DNA of 64,000 nt from Hydrangea macrophylla (taxonomy: Eukaryota; Streptophyta; Magnoliopsida; Cornales; Hydrangeaceae), in the NCBI GenBank assembly GCA_033977485.1, contig CM066991.1, forward strand, positions 33,601,850 to 33,665,849. The letters run 5' to 3'. A model generated the notes under the pieces. It ran no database searches. It had not been told where the DNA came from and was given only the letters and a program-made list of their open reading frames with translations. Numbering within the stretch: the first letter of the stretch is position 1; every line of letters begins with the position of its first letter. The translations under genes and the position numbers were made by a program. Positions 1 through 10,038 of the stretch are shown one piece after another.

Positions 1-616
1 ACTTGTATTGTGCCACAAATGCCTTAATCACTTCTTCCCATACTCTGGTTTTGCTTGGCTCAAGTGTAAGGTACCATGACAGAGCAGCTCCTGTTAAGGT
101 TTGTTGAAATAGAACAGCCATCATGGTAGTGCTCAGTCCACTAGGCTGAAAAGCTCTTATGCACATTCGGACATGACTGCGGGGATTGCCTGTGCCATCA
201 AACTTATCGAAAACTGGCATTTTGAAACCAGCCGGCAGCGTTTCGTGGACTCCGTCATTCAATCCTTCCAGTTCCATCAAATAGGTATCCACTCCCTGAG
301 CCTTGCGCATTACCCTTTCCAATTTTTCTATCTTCTCAGTCAGCAGCTTCTCCTTCTCATCTTTTTCTCTGTCCCTGTTGGCTCTTAGTGCATCGTTCCA
401 ATGTGCCTCTTGATCGTCGAACCAATCTCCGTCTCCTCCTCCCAAAGGCGGGTCTATAATGGGTGGAATTACATGCGGCGGCGGTCGGCGATTCAGCTCC
501 TCTATCATTCCCATCATGCGGTTCATGTTCTCGGCCTGTCTCCTCATTTGTTCCGCTTGCTGTTCGACTAGTACCCTTAATCCGGTCATCTCTTCGTTGT
601 TTCTTTCTTCGGCCAT
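1..616 (-). CDS. gag: Gag, N-terminal part, Ogre/Tat element
   Basis: The minus-strand frame is open from the ATG at 616 to the window edge (about 205 codons). The first 60 residues form a charged, Gln- and Met-rich stretch that should be a coiled coil; a Pro-rich hinge follows. Residues from about 125 match the Ty3 Gag capsid core, with LPAGFKMPVFDKFDGTGNP and further on LTGAALSWYLTLEPS, the usual WY motif. Gag would form the cytoplasmic particle that packages the element RNA. The frame stays open upstream to about 700 without another ATG, so 616 is the best start. No stop or frameshift is seen in this part. Confidence 0.85.
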   Translation of the reverse strand, partial: MAEERNNEEMTGLRVLVEQQAEQMRRQAENMNRMMGMIEELNRRPPPHVIPPIIDPPLGGGDGDWFDDQEAHWNDALRANRDREKDEKEKLLTEKIEKLERVMRKAQGVDTYLMELEGLNDGVHETLPAGFKMPVFDKFDGTGNPRSHVRMCIRAFQPSGLSTTMMAVLFQQTLTGAALSWYLTLEPSKTRVWEEVIKAFVAQYK

Positions 617-1780
617 GTTAGCGTATCCTCTCCTTACAAGTCTTGCCGTAGGATCCCTGAACCACGCTTGATTGGCTATCTTTGCTCCTACAGCAGATTT
701 TAAGTTTTATTATTTTTTTAGAATACCTTTTTACCTTTATTTTAGCAAAACTTTTATTTTGTATGTTATGCGGATGCAATGCATGTATGCGTGTGTGCCT
801 ACTCTATATGCCAAAGAAAACGAAAAAAATCTAACCCTAACACATAAGCACATAAGCACATAAAACCCTTACCCATGTCAAGTACGATGATTTCTCCATT
901 CATTGTGACCCTCTTTACCCTTCGATGTTTGGAAATTTTAGGGTTTTCGAAATTCATTTGAAAAGCATTTCTGATGAAATCTTTAGAAAACAATTTTCAA
1001 GAATTTTGGATCACGCTTTTCAAAAAGTGATTGGGTTGAAACTCCTGTTTTGAAAAGTGTCTTAGCTGATGAATAACCTTGGTTTGGCTCTGAAGTTTTA
1101 ATCAAAAAAATGAACTGCCAATTTTTTTGAAAAAGCGATTGAAAACTTTGGAATAAAGATGGCAAAAATCTGTTTGCTTTTAAAGATGGATTTAAAATTC
1201 TTTGGACAGAAGGATCACACGATCGGATTATCACCGTACTTTTCATGAATTTGGATACATACAAGGTCAATGATGCTTAGCTAAACATGATATAAGAAGT
1301 ATAATCTTATAATCAGGGTTCGGCATGTTCCCCAAATGTCGTGGAACATGAGGAGAAATTGCAAAAAGGTGATTAAAAGATTATACATCTTTTATCAAGC
1401 AAGTATCGTCATCATCTCAAGTAATCCCTTCCGGGCATACAAAACTTCCTAACACATAACCCTAATCAAGAATTGATTTCCTAAGATTGAAATGTTCTAT
1501 AGAAACTACTATGCAAGGGCCGGGTTTTGGTCAAATAAGGGACCCTTGACACACACCCGATAGGATGCTTCATATACCAAATCATGGTACGAGATCAAGG
1601 GTGATCACACAGTCCCATGATGACTTGACCGACCGGGTTGCCCCGAGCCTCCAAGGTCATAGTTCCGTGCAATCGACTGGCTGGACATGCAAGTGAAATG
1701 CAACAGGCACACAAAGATTAATAAATTTGATTAAAAGGATGTTTTTCAAGTCTAATCCTCAAGTGAACCCAAAATCAGAA
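617..1780 (-). other. Ogre leader (5' untranslated region)
   Basis: About 1.2 kb between PBS and gag on the minus strand. I find no long conserved frame in it. It is AT-rich with several poly-purine and poly-pyrimidine runs. Confidence 0.6.
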
Positions 1781-1782
1781 TT

Positions 1783-1832
1783 CTGGTCTGCGAAACCAGA
1801 GATTCTGGGTTCGATCCCCAGCAGAGTCGCCA
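1783..1832 (-). other. Primer binding site extended into a 50-nt tRNA-Arg 3' half
   Basis: The PBS on minus starts TGGCGACTCTGCTGGGG, three bases inside the LTR end. On plus, 1783-1832 reads as the 3' half of a tRNA: anticodon stem CTGGT/ACCAG, 7-nt loop CTGCGAA with the universal T33, variable loop, T-arm GGGTTCGATCCCC, acceptor strand and CCA. It agrees with plant tRNA-Arg(ACG) as I remember it, except for G instead of A at position 34 and about one acceptor-stem change. It is a retroelement feature, not a tRNA gene: the 5' half is absent and CCA is encoded. Confidence 0.85.
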
Positions 1833-4098
1833 GATTGTGGATATCGCAGGTTGACTTACCCACAGCTTTTCAAAATCAAATTCAAAAAACAAAATGAGTC
1901 GCCACTTAATTTTTAAAAGGAAAATTAAGAAACCATTTTAAAGCAACCGATCTTTTTGCGAAACCAAAGATTAACTAAGTTCGGGGATTATGGAATGAGA
2001 GAGGAAGGAGCCCGTCGGACTAAAACACCCTCTCTCATCCTATCTTGCGATAGGCCTCTACTCAATATCCTTTTAATCGAATTTATTAATCTAAGCATGC
2101 CCTCAACTAATACATATATACATATACATCACAAAAGCGTGTCCAAAGGGTGTAAAATTACAATTGACAAAATACCATTCAAAAGCCACATAATTCAGGT
2201 AGCAAGCGATATGATATGCAATAGGGAACAAGTGAACTTACCCGGGATCCAGCAGCGATAGTAAACGTGCAATGCATGCGAATAAAAGAAAATCCTAAAA
2301 AAAAGAGTCTCTAATCACATATACAAATAAGGCAAAACCTAATTCTAAGGTGTCGCGCATTAAGTCGAAAAATCAATAAAATCAAGAAATTAAGATAAAC
2401 TAAAGAGGAGTTCTAGAAATCGTACCTTAATAGCGCTACAAAACAAAGGGTCAGTCCACATGATATGCAAAATACGATGTTAAAAATGACAATCCTAAAT
2501 TTCTAACTTACATCTATCTAATGTAATTAAATCCAAAGCAAATAAGTCTTAATTACAAGTGTCGAATCATATAGATGAACATGTACATGGACAAGGATAA
2601 ACTATGAAATATTCTTAAACTTTGAATTCAAGCTCAACTAATCATTATTAAAGCATGGTTTAAGCCCTAGATCATAGAAAAGTCATTTGGACCCTTATTT
2701 ACAAAGTAAGTATAAATTGTAACAAAACTCTGAAAATTCCAGAGAGCAGACCCGAACTTCAAAGAAATAAAAGGCATGGCTCCTGTGGTTTGATCTTGAT
2801 GATTTTTGGACTCAATATGCCTCCGTGAGTCTAGTTTTCAAATCAAAAAAAAAAATCAAAGTTCCAACGGTCGGATCTCCGGGAATATGAAAAATACTAG
2901 ACATCACTCAGCACTTTACAACCTTCTGTCTAGAATTCTTGCACGATTTATTAAAAATAGTAAAAAAATCCGAATTGCTTTGTTCTTTTTAGGGTGACTT
3001 CCTAACACATTAAACTTCATAGAAAAAATTATTTGGAGTCACAAACACTTTATTAGAACTCTGATTTAATTGTTTTAAAAGAGTGTCACTGTTCTGAAAC
3101 TATTCTGAAATTCTGGACAGATTGTATTTGTGTCACAAAACTCATGATCAAACCATCCTAAACATGAAACCACCTTAAAAAAAAATTTAAGTGGTAGAAT
3201 ATCGTGTTATTGACACTTTGCCGTTGGTTTCACTTGATTTCAACGGTTAGATTTCGAACTAAAAATCTTTGATCAAAAACAGTTTGTGGATTCACTGTTT
3301 TTATTTTGCTAGTTCAACTTTTATTTGGTAACTCCAACTATTAAACCATGAAGTTGAGTTGAACCAAACCACTTCTCCTACCATTTGATGGCCATTAGAG
3401 ACTACAAACCTTTATTCTTCATAGATTTCAAATGAAATATGGATAGACTTCATGAAATCTATAAGATAAGGAATCTAAACCATGGAGATGGGTTTAGACT
3501 CAAAACTACATTCACCTACCATTTGATGGTCATTGGAGAGGGAGACATGACTATGACTCATGAGTCCTAAAGGAATATAGAAGGGATTCCTCAAGACATC
3601 AAGTTTAGAAGATCCGAATCATGAGTATGGACTTGGATCCTCTTATGAAGTGGTGATCAAACTTTGACTCCTATGTGAAGCACAAGCCTACATGGGATTC
3701 AAAAGATCATGCTCAAGAGATCAAAAGAGATATTGAAGATCTCCAAGACCTTCAAGAGAAGAATATAAACAAGAAAGTGGAAGAAAGTAATATGGAAACA
3801 AAAGAAACTCCTAAGTTTACTTGATAAACAAATAAAATAGTGAAAGATTTTAGGATTAGAGATTTTAAAAGAAGAAAGAATAAGCCAATAATCTATGGTT
3901 AGAAGATCACCTCCAAATTATCCTCAAAATTTTCTTTTCTTTGAAGATCTTCCAAGCTCTTCTCTCTAATTCTCTAAACACTCTCTTTTCTCTCTAAAAA
4001 ATGTTGGTGTAATGGAAGTATTTTTGCATATGCTCTCTCTCTCAATATGTTTCTTGGTGTTCTTCTTGGTCTCTCCTCTTTTAGGAAGATCCCTTCTC

Positions 4099-4105
4099 TT
4101 TTATA
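4099..4105 (-). promoter_or_regulatory. TATA box of Ogre 5' LTR
   Basis: The minus strand reads CTTATAAAAGAGAAGG here. It is the best TATA match in the LTR and lies about 100 bp downstream of the GC-palindrome array at 4206-4533, so U3 would be 4791 to about 4075. Confidence 0.6.
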
Positions 4106-4205
4106 AGCAAAATTACCAGGTATTTTTGGTGAATTTTGGAGCAAAAAAACAGGTGTAATTCTCTCATTTGTTGGCACAATGTGTACTTTCTGAATTTAGA
4201 CAGAC

Positions 4206-4533
4206 TGCTGTCCAGTGCGGCAGTCCAAATACTGCCGCGGTAGTCCGTGACTGCCGCTGCGGCATTTCATGACTGCCGTTGCGGCACTTCATGACTGCCG
4301 CGCGGCATTCATCAAATGCCGCGGCCATTAATGGATTGCCGCATTTTTGTCAGTCTTACTTTATCATTTTTTTGTTCTTATTCGCATACGCATACGTATT
4401 GCTCTGCAAAATACAGACTTTAAAAGCGAACGGCAGTCAAAAATCTGTGGCGGCACTCAGTGAACGCCGGAACGGCACTCTCTGACTGCCGCGCGGCACT
4501 CAGGGAGTGCCGCGACAGTCTGCCGTGTGCCGT
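4206..4533. repeat. TGCCGC/GCGGCA inverted half-site array in Ogre LTR U3
   Basis: More than ten occurrences of the half-sites TGCCGC and GCGGCA, often paired head to head with 0-2 bp between them. Around 4249-4312 they form three consecutive units of about 22 bp, each GACTGCCG, 0-2 bases, GCGGCA, then an ATTTCAT-like spacer. An AT-rich gap near 4345-4425 splits the array into two parts. Matching clusters lie upstream of the antisense genes at 45417 and 48881. Confidence 0.9.
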
Positions 4534-4791
4534 TTTTTGGCTAAGGTTCCCCTTTTAGGTCTTTTATCTTTTTGAAACAAATTATTTTTGAATATCTTTT
4601 CCAAAAGTTGTGTTTTATATCTGAATTCTCCTAAATACCTGGTATTTCCGTCTTTCTGTGAAATTTTATCGCGTTTTGGAGAACTTTCTGAAGAGCTTGG
4701 AATACTTCGAATTTTTCGGTCATTGTCATCATTGGACGTGGAGGTGACGCTCTCCTAAATTCGATGGCTGGTCAAAATTGGGGTGTCTACA

Positions 4792-5921
4792 CCACCACAC
4801 TTCCTTTACGCAAGGATTCTTTCATCCATTTAAGCCACATACATACTTTAGACGAATCTAAAGTATTTTGACCAACATGTCAAAACAGATGTCCTTATCT
4901 CTGGATGATTGCTTAAGTCCGTAGACTTATGCAAATCATATACCACAACTTCCTTATCACAAAACTTCAATGAACAAGGAGATTTTAACAACGCTAAGAA
5001 TTCTCCTACTAGAATGAAGTACCGATGTAGGAACGGATGAAGAGGTAGTAGATTTTAGTTCTAGATGATTTATAGATTGCTTTAAGATATAAATTACTTT
5101 ACTCTTTTATATTATCTTTCCTTTGCAAAATTTGGTCTCCAACCAACTTTTGTTTTCTCTGGAAACACTACAAAAGTATTATACTTCTAATCTAGATTCA
5201 AAAGGCTCAACATTTCTTTACACCAAAGTGCTAGACATCCTTATCCAAAGTTACCATGAGAAAGAAGTCGCATTCTTTTCACAACTTTGGGGATGTCTAT
5301 CGAAAAGATTTTCTTTTGAACAAGATCCAGTATATACATTGTAGTTCCATCGAGAAAAACAAGGAACGGTAGTAACTCTAAATAACTCATCCCATGACCC
5401 AGTCATATCTAAAAGAAGATAGTTTCTTCTACCTGCTACACCATCCCGTGGAGGCGCACTAGGTGTAGACTGTCGAGAAAGAATTTCATTCTTATCTCTT
5501 ATAGACAATAAACGCATTAGACAGATACTCACCATTTTGATCAAATCAAAAGGCAACAATATTCTTTTACCAATTACTCTTCATTCCAAAACTTTTGAAT
5601 TTCTTCAAAATTGAGGATGAAGATGCAATAAGTAAATGTATATCAGTATCCAGAGTAGTCGAAATTACTTTTCAACTCTAATGTTTATTGGCCTACATAC
5701 TTGAGTATGCCTAATTCTTATAAGTCTTTGGTCGTGTGATCTTTCAAAAGGAAAATCACCTGATCACATTACCCTCTAAATAGGATTGACAAATAGGCAG
5801 TGGTCTTAGCAACCAAAAAAGTCTAGGATCCAATCCTCTACTTCCTATTTATCCTATTTAGATTAATATGATCTGATCACGTTTACTCTCTAAATAGGAT
5901 TGACAAATAGGCAATGGTCTT
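4792..5921. other. Unassigned interval, probably 3' region of the interrupted copia element
   Basis: No recognisable domain on either strand. It is flanked by an Ogre LTR and an Athila-like insertion, and its right end continues beyond that insertion at 14333, as the duplicated target GTCTT and the repeat at 5755-5921 show. The copia gag lies further right on the minus strand, so this is where its 3' part is expected, but no pol motif is visible. Confidence 0.45.
5755..5921. repeat. About 120-bp tandem duplication, second copy split by the Athila-like insertion
   Basis: The phrase CTCTAAATAGGATTGACAAA is repeated at about 5771 and 5888. The first copy continues with GTCTTAGCAACCAAAA at about 5801; the second copy is cut at GTCTT (5917-5921) and resumes with GTCTTAGCAACCAAAA at 14328. 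The second unit therefore predates the insertion. Confidence 0.8.
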
Positions 5922-6817
5922 TGATGTTGTCAGAATCAAGATATAAAAGTATTCTTTACTTTTCAAAAGATTTGCAGTGTGGAAGTAAAGGTCGAACCCA
6001 CAGAGATTGATTACTACAGCTCTTAATTTTAAAACCTAAGTCTAATTAACTAAGAAAAACGGATTTGATTTGGATTTAATTAAACTAAGAACAATAAAAG
6101 TAAATCTAAACTAGGAAAGCAATTAAAGTTGTTTTAAATAATGTTTAAGGGAACCTAGGATTGCAAATCCACCACTAGCTTCATAATAGGAATATTTATG
6201 AATTACTTTAGCTTATTAAGTTGGATGATAATGGGGAATTGTAGCTACAAGCCCAATTCCTTCGACAAGAAGATAATCATGGTTCAAGCACCAACATACT
6301 CCATCTTCGATTAGCACGAATTATCTCACACTAAACTAGGGTTGTGATCTAATCCGTCTAACCTAGGCATGGACTATTCGGATACTTGATAGCACGAATC
6401 AATAAAGCACCATCACATGTAAACAACCTAAACAAGCACAGCAAGAATAGATCGTTGAGCACATCACAGTCAAAATAGATCTAAGACAAGAATAAATTCT
6501 GAAAGCAATGATTTAATCACTAGAAGTACGATTTATTTATAAAAATCCTCTAAACATGTGACTGTCATCCATACATAATAAAACTAAAATAAAAACATAA
6601 ATAAAACCCTATTACTCGTCTAGGGCTTCATTGAAACCCTAGATCTATGATCTAGCCGTCCATGGAAGTGATAGATGGCAAGTAGTTGATGGAGGAGGCC
6701 ATGGAAACCCTTGGTCTTCTTCTTCTTCTCCTTGCTTCCCTCCCTTCAATGGCTGGAAATATGGTTGTAGAATGTGTATGTATGGGTGTGTAACCCTTTA
6801 ATTGAAGTAAAATAGAG

Positions 6818-6825
6818 TATATATA
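6818..6825 (-). promoter_or_regulatory. TATA box, Athila-like 3' LTR
   Basis: TATATATA in a minus-strand context CTATATATACTC. It lies about 140 bp downstream of the CGCGCGAGCG cluster on the transcribed strand; the identical site in the 5' LTR is 13892-13899. Confidence 0.65.
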
Positions 6826-6966
6826 GATTTACAACAAGTTTTGGAAGCCTTCCCAACCCGAAACGGACTGAAACTGATGTAATTTACAATCTGGACGTCA
6901 TTCAGCAGTTTCGTTTGCACAGGAGTCTTCAGTATACTGAAATACGCACTTTTGCTTTTTACACAT

Positions 6967-7077
6967 ATCGCGCGAGCGCGACAATTGGGACTTCGCACGC
7001 GCGGATCGCGCGAGCGGTTTTGGGATTCTCGCGCGAGCGATTTCTGGTTCTTCGCGGGCGCGGGTCGCGCGCGCAAC
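6967..7077. repeat. CGCGCGAGCG-type motif cluster in LTR U3
   Basis: Five or six variants of TCGCGCGAGCG or CGCGCGCG, separated by short pyrimidine-rich spacers. It stands out sharply from the AT-rich LTR. Confidence 0.85.
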
Positions 7078-9405
7078 TTATCTTTTTCAGCTTCTTTAAC
7101 TCTGCTTTTTCACCCTGTTTAGCCTGGTTTAGTTGATTTCTTCCAAAACCTGTCAGAAACTAGAAAACGAAGTAAAAATAAACAAAAACAGGATAAAACG
7201 GTCTAACAAATGCACATTAAGGCGTATATTTAGGATTAGTTCTCTCCCGATCACACCCCCAAACCTACATTTTGCTAGTCCTCGAGCAAAACTAAACTAA
7301 AAACTAACTACTAATAACATACTATTCCATTTTTGCATGGATCACGATTGCATTTAGCATATGCAACAAGCCTTTTAAACCCCTAGGTGTCCCTAGTCGG
7401 ACGAGTGAAGTCTCGTGAGAGTTCTCGTCAACAAGTCACCCACAACCATCTTTATTAACTTAAAAATTTAAAAAGTTTTATTAAAACGAAAAACTAATAA
7501 ACAATACTCCTTATTATAAACAACGATTTGAAATAGAATAACGAACAAGAAGAAACAGAATCAAACGTTCACCTATATCATGAAAAACAATCTCAAGTAC
7601 ATGCATCGTATAAATCAATAGAGTTCCTCATACAATTGCACTGTGTGATATGGTAGTCAAATAAACACGAGCATGTCATGAACTTGGAATATAACTCGGA
7701 TGACCATCTAACTATGCTTCGACTACGAATCTCACAATGTTAATTACACTCTCAAATGAAACACTCAGAAACATGTGTAATTTTTCTAATATATGTGAGT
7801 AAAGGAAATATATTTTCAAGACGAGAAATGCTCACATATGACTCGAAAAGGACGCATGACACGAAAGAATAGTAGTCTCATGGATAGGATGCCAACAATC
7901 AAGAAAAATTAATCATTACCATGTTTTAATCCCCCTCCCATCATTTATATATCCAAACCATGTTTCCTAGGATCAAATAGGACTTTTCAAAGGTTGTATT
8001 GTGGCTCAGGTAATGGAAAAAGGATAGAATGGATATATCAAGTAGTTTCAGAATGGCATTGTAAGGCATGTTTGATTTCTTTCATTCTTCTTCTACAAAC
8101 TTTCATCTTTTCTTTCTCTTCATTCATTTTCATTCATTTTTCTTCTTTTCTTTCATTTTTTTTTCAACCTTCCTCTTTTTTATTTTTTTTCTTTTCCTTT
8201 TTCTTTTCTCGCTTCTCAAATGACTATGAATTGAATACCAATCAACTACCCCAATAGCATCTTATTTTCTTCTTCTCAATCAACACATCGCCTTAATACT
8301 ACTAAAAGTTGATCACTCTTCCAGTGGTATACTCCAAGTTGATCAAGTTGGAGCTTTTACAGAGGATAATGGTGAACCAAGAAAAAGAGGCATTGTAACG
8401 GCTCAAAGGGGCGAACTAAGGAAATTTTTATCTTTTATCGGTCGGCAGTAAACAAAGAAAAATCATGTCCTATGGTTATATGGTTCTTCAATATTTACAA
8501 CGGAAGATTATTTAGCATGGTAACAAGTATTTTATCTTGACTATCAACCAAATTAAGCAAGAATAATGAGACTAAACAACAAGTTAATGCGCTATTTCAA
8601 TGAAATTCGACAAACACAATGTATTTATAACCCTCTAAAAAGAAAAGATAGGCTCAAAAGCTCACCGGGTTTAGTCTCTACCATGTGTTATCTAGAAATC
8701 TGAATCATATTATAGTTCACAACCAACATGTATTCCAATGACTACGTGTAGTGCATAGGTTTATGTGCAAATCTATGATATAAAACTACGATTCAAACAA
8801 TACATAACTTAAAACGTCATATCATAACTTCAGCAAATGTTTAATCACCTCTTCTCTTATTTACCATTCTATAACAATTCAAAGTTCTCTATCAAAAAGT
8901 ATCAAATTGATATTGCAAAAACGTCGGTAACATCGTTTATTTAAACACACTTATTGAAAAATTTTAAAATTTTGCATAAACTAATGTGCATGTGTGAGTG
9001 CATACCCCCAAACCTAAACCTTTCATTGTCCCCAATGAAACAATAAAACGAAAGAAATGAGAGTACATAAGGAAGGAACGATAGTACCTCGATCTTGACA
9101 AGGAAAATAGGTGAACACAAAAGAATAGGTCAATAAAGTTCAATGTACCTGTTAATACTAGATAAAAAGAAACTAAACAAAAGAATATTAAAAGTAAAGA
9201 AACCTAAACATGGAATATAAGTCTAAAAACTAAACGAAACTAGCAAATGGAAAGAAATAAAACGAAAAAGTAGAAATGTAACAAGGAAAACAACGAACAC
9301 AAACTAAACTAAACCAAATAAACAAAAACAGAAAAGGAACACAAATAAAATAGATAGGGGGAAGGATATAGAAAACAAAAGGGAAAAAATAGGAAAAGGG
9401 AAAAT

Positions 9406-9615
9406 CGCGCGAGCGGCCGTCGCGCGCGCGAATCCCAAGGTTTTTTTTTTTTTTTAATAAATCTCGCGCCAGCGAGGTTCCTCGCGCCCGCGAAACCAGG
9501 CGCGAGTAAATGCTGAGAGCTCATATAAGGAAAAAGAAAGAAAAAACACTAAGGCACATTCTCGTGCCAGCGGGCCGCGCGAGCGATGTCTCGCGCGAGC
9601 GGGCCGCGCGCGCGA
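9406..9615. repeat. Internal CGCGCGAGCG cluster
   Basis: About ten variants of CGCGCGAGCG, CGCGCCAGCG and CGCGCGCG in two groups (9406-9506 and 9560-9620). Same motif class as in the element's own LTRs, but located in the internal region downstream of the coding part on the transcript. Confidence 0.85.
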
Positions 9616-9760
9616 GAATGGTATTTCCCATTTTTTGGTTAAAATTATGTATATAATAGTAAGATAAATTAATGCAAACCCCCAAACCTGTCCAAAATGT
9701 CCAAAACAGACTCAAACAGACTCAAAAACGACCAAAAATAAGAAAAACGAACGAAATAAA

Positions 9761-9785
9761 GCTTGGGTTGCCTCCCAAGAAGCGC
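9761..9785 (-). other. Conserved GGGAGGCAACCC hairpin motif downstream of coding region
   Basis: The minus strand reads GCGCTTCTTGGGAGGCAACC followed by CAAGC. From memory this phrase recurs just downstream of the coding part in many Athila-type elements. GGGTTGCCTCCC can fold as a short hairpin. Function unknown. Confidence 0.55.
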
Positions 9786-9826
9786 TAACTTTTACGCCTT
9801 CAGCTAGACCATTCTAGCTCAAAATT

Positions 9827-10036
9827 TTATGGAGGTTGAAAATCAGATTTTGTACCCTTAATAATGTCAGGTAGAGCTCGGTGGTAAGCAGAAATCACGT
9901 CGCTTCGAATTAATTCAATCGACGGTTTGTCAGTATGTTCAAATCGATTTCTTACCTTCCGAGTAGATTCAGCATTAGGGTCCGAGGTATTAGGATTCAT
10001 CCAGTCATCATCCACTATATCTTTTTTGTTACTCAC
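9827..10036 (-). pseudogene. Short frame following protease, probable start of lost pol
   Basis: The open frame has no ATG at its start (GTG) and lies in another frame immediately after the protease stop. Its 69 codons are hydrophilic, with PDIIKGTKSDF near the end. It may be the protease-RT linker left after deletion of pol. No domain recognised. Confidence 0.4.
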
Positions 10037-10038
10037 AT

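Larger units (their letters stand above)
1..4791 (-). mobile_element. Ogre/Tat-lineage Ty3 retrotransposon, 5' part (runs off left edge)
   Basis: Read on the minus strand the order is 5' LTR (4791 to 1836), PBS complementary to tRNA-Arg (from 1832), a leader of about 1.2 kb, then gag (616 leftwards). A tRNA-Arg PBS and LTRs near 3 kb are what I know of the Ogre/Tat lineage. The TSD cannot be checked because the other end is outside the window; the five bases right of the LTR are CCACC. It appears inserted into sequence that continues at 4792 and probably belongs to a copia element. Confidence 0.85.
1836..4791 (-). repeat. Ogre 5' LTR (2956 bp)
   Basis: On plus it begins TGTGGATATCGCAGG and ends GGGGTGTCTACA, so TG...CA in both readings. 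The same sequence with scattered differences recurs at 39754-42700 (2947 bp). The PBS lies immediately left, making this the 5' LTR of a minus-strand element. Confidence 0.93.
5922..7253 (-). repeat. 3' LTR of Athila-like element
   Basis: Begins TGATGTTGTCAGAATC and ends TCTCTCCCGATCA on plus; same length as the partner LTR at 12996. The adjoining CACCCCCAAACCTACAT is the complement of the polypurine tract. Confidence 0.96.
7254..9826. other. Non-coding 3' internal region of the Athila-like element
   Basis: About 2.6 kb between the end of the coding part and the 3' LTR on minus. It contains a long pyrimidine tract on plus near 8080-8215 (purine on the transcript), three copies of a polypurine-tract-like phrase (at the LTR, near 9003 and near 9677), and a second CGCGCGAGCG cluster at 9406-9615. 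No protein domain is seen. Confidence 0.75.

Noticed and set aside
1783..1832. A functional tRNA-Arg gene
   Set aside because: Only the 3' half is present, CCA is encoded, and it sits at a retroelement PBS.
3974..4177. Small frame in the Ogre LTR as a gene
   Set aside because: It spans the TATA region of the LTR, and the homologous LTR at 41.9-42.1 kb has frame-disrupting differences.
5251..5559. Minus-strand 102-codon frame as a gene
   Set aside because: No domain, surrounded by transposon debris; the composition gives no support beyond chance.
7994..8257. Phe/Ser-rich open frame as a membrane protein
   Set aside because: It is the translation of a pyrimidine tract in a non-coding retroelement region.
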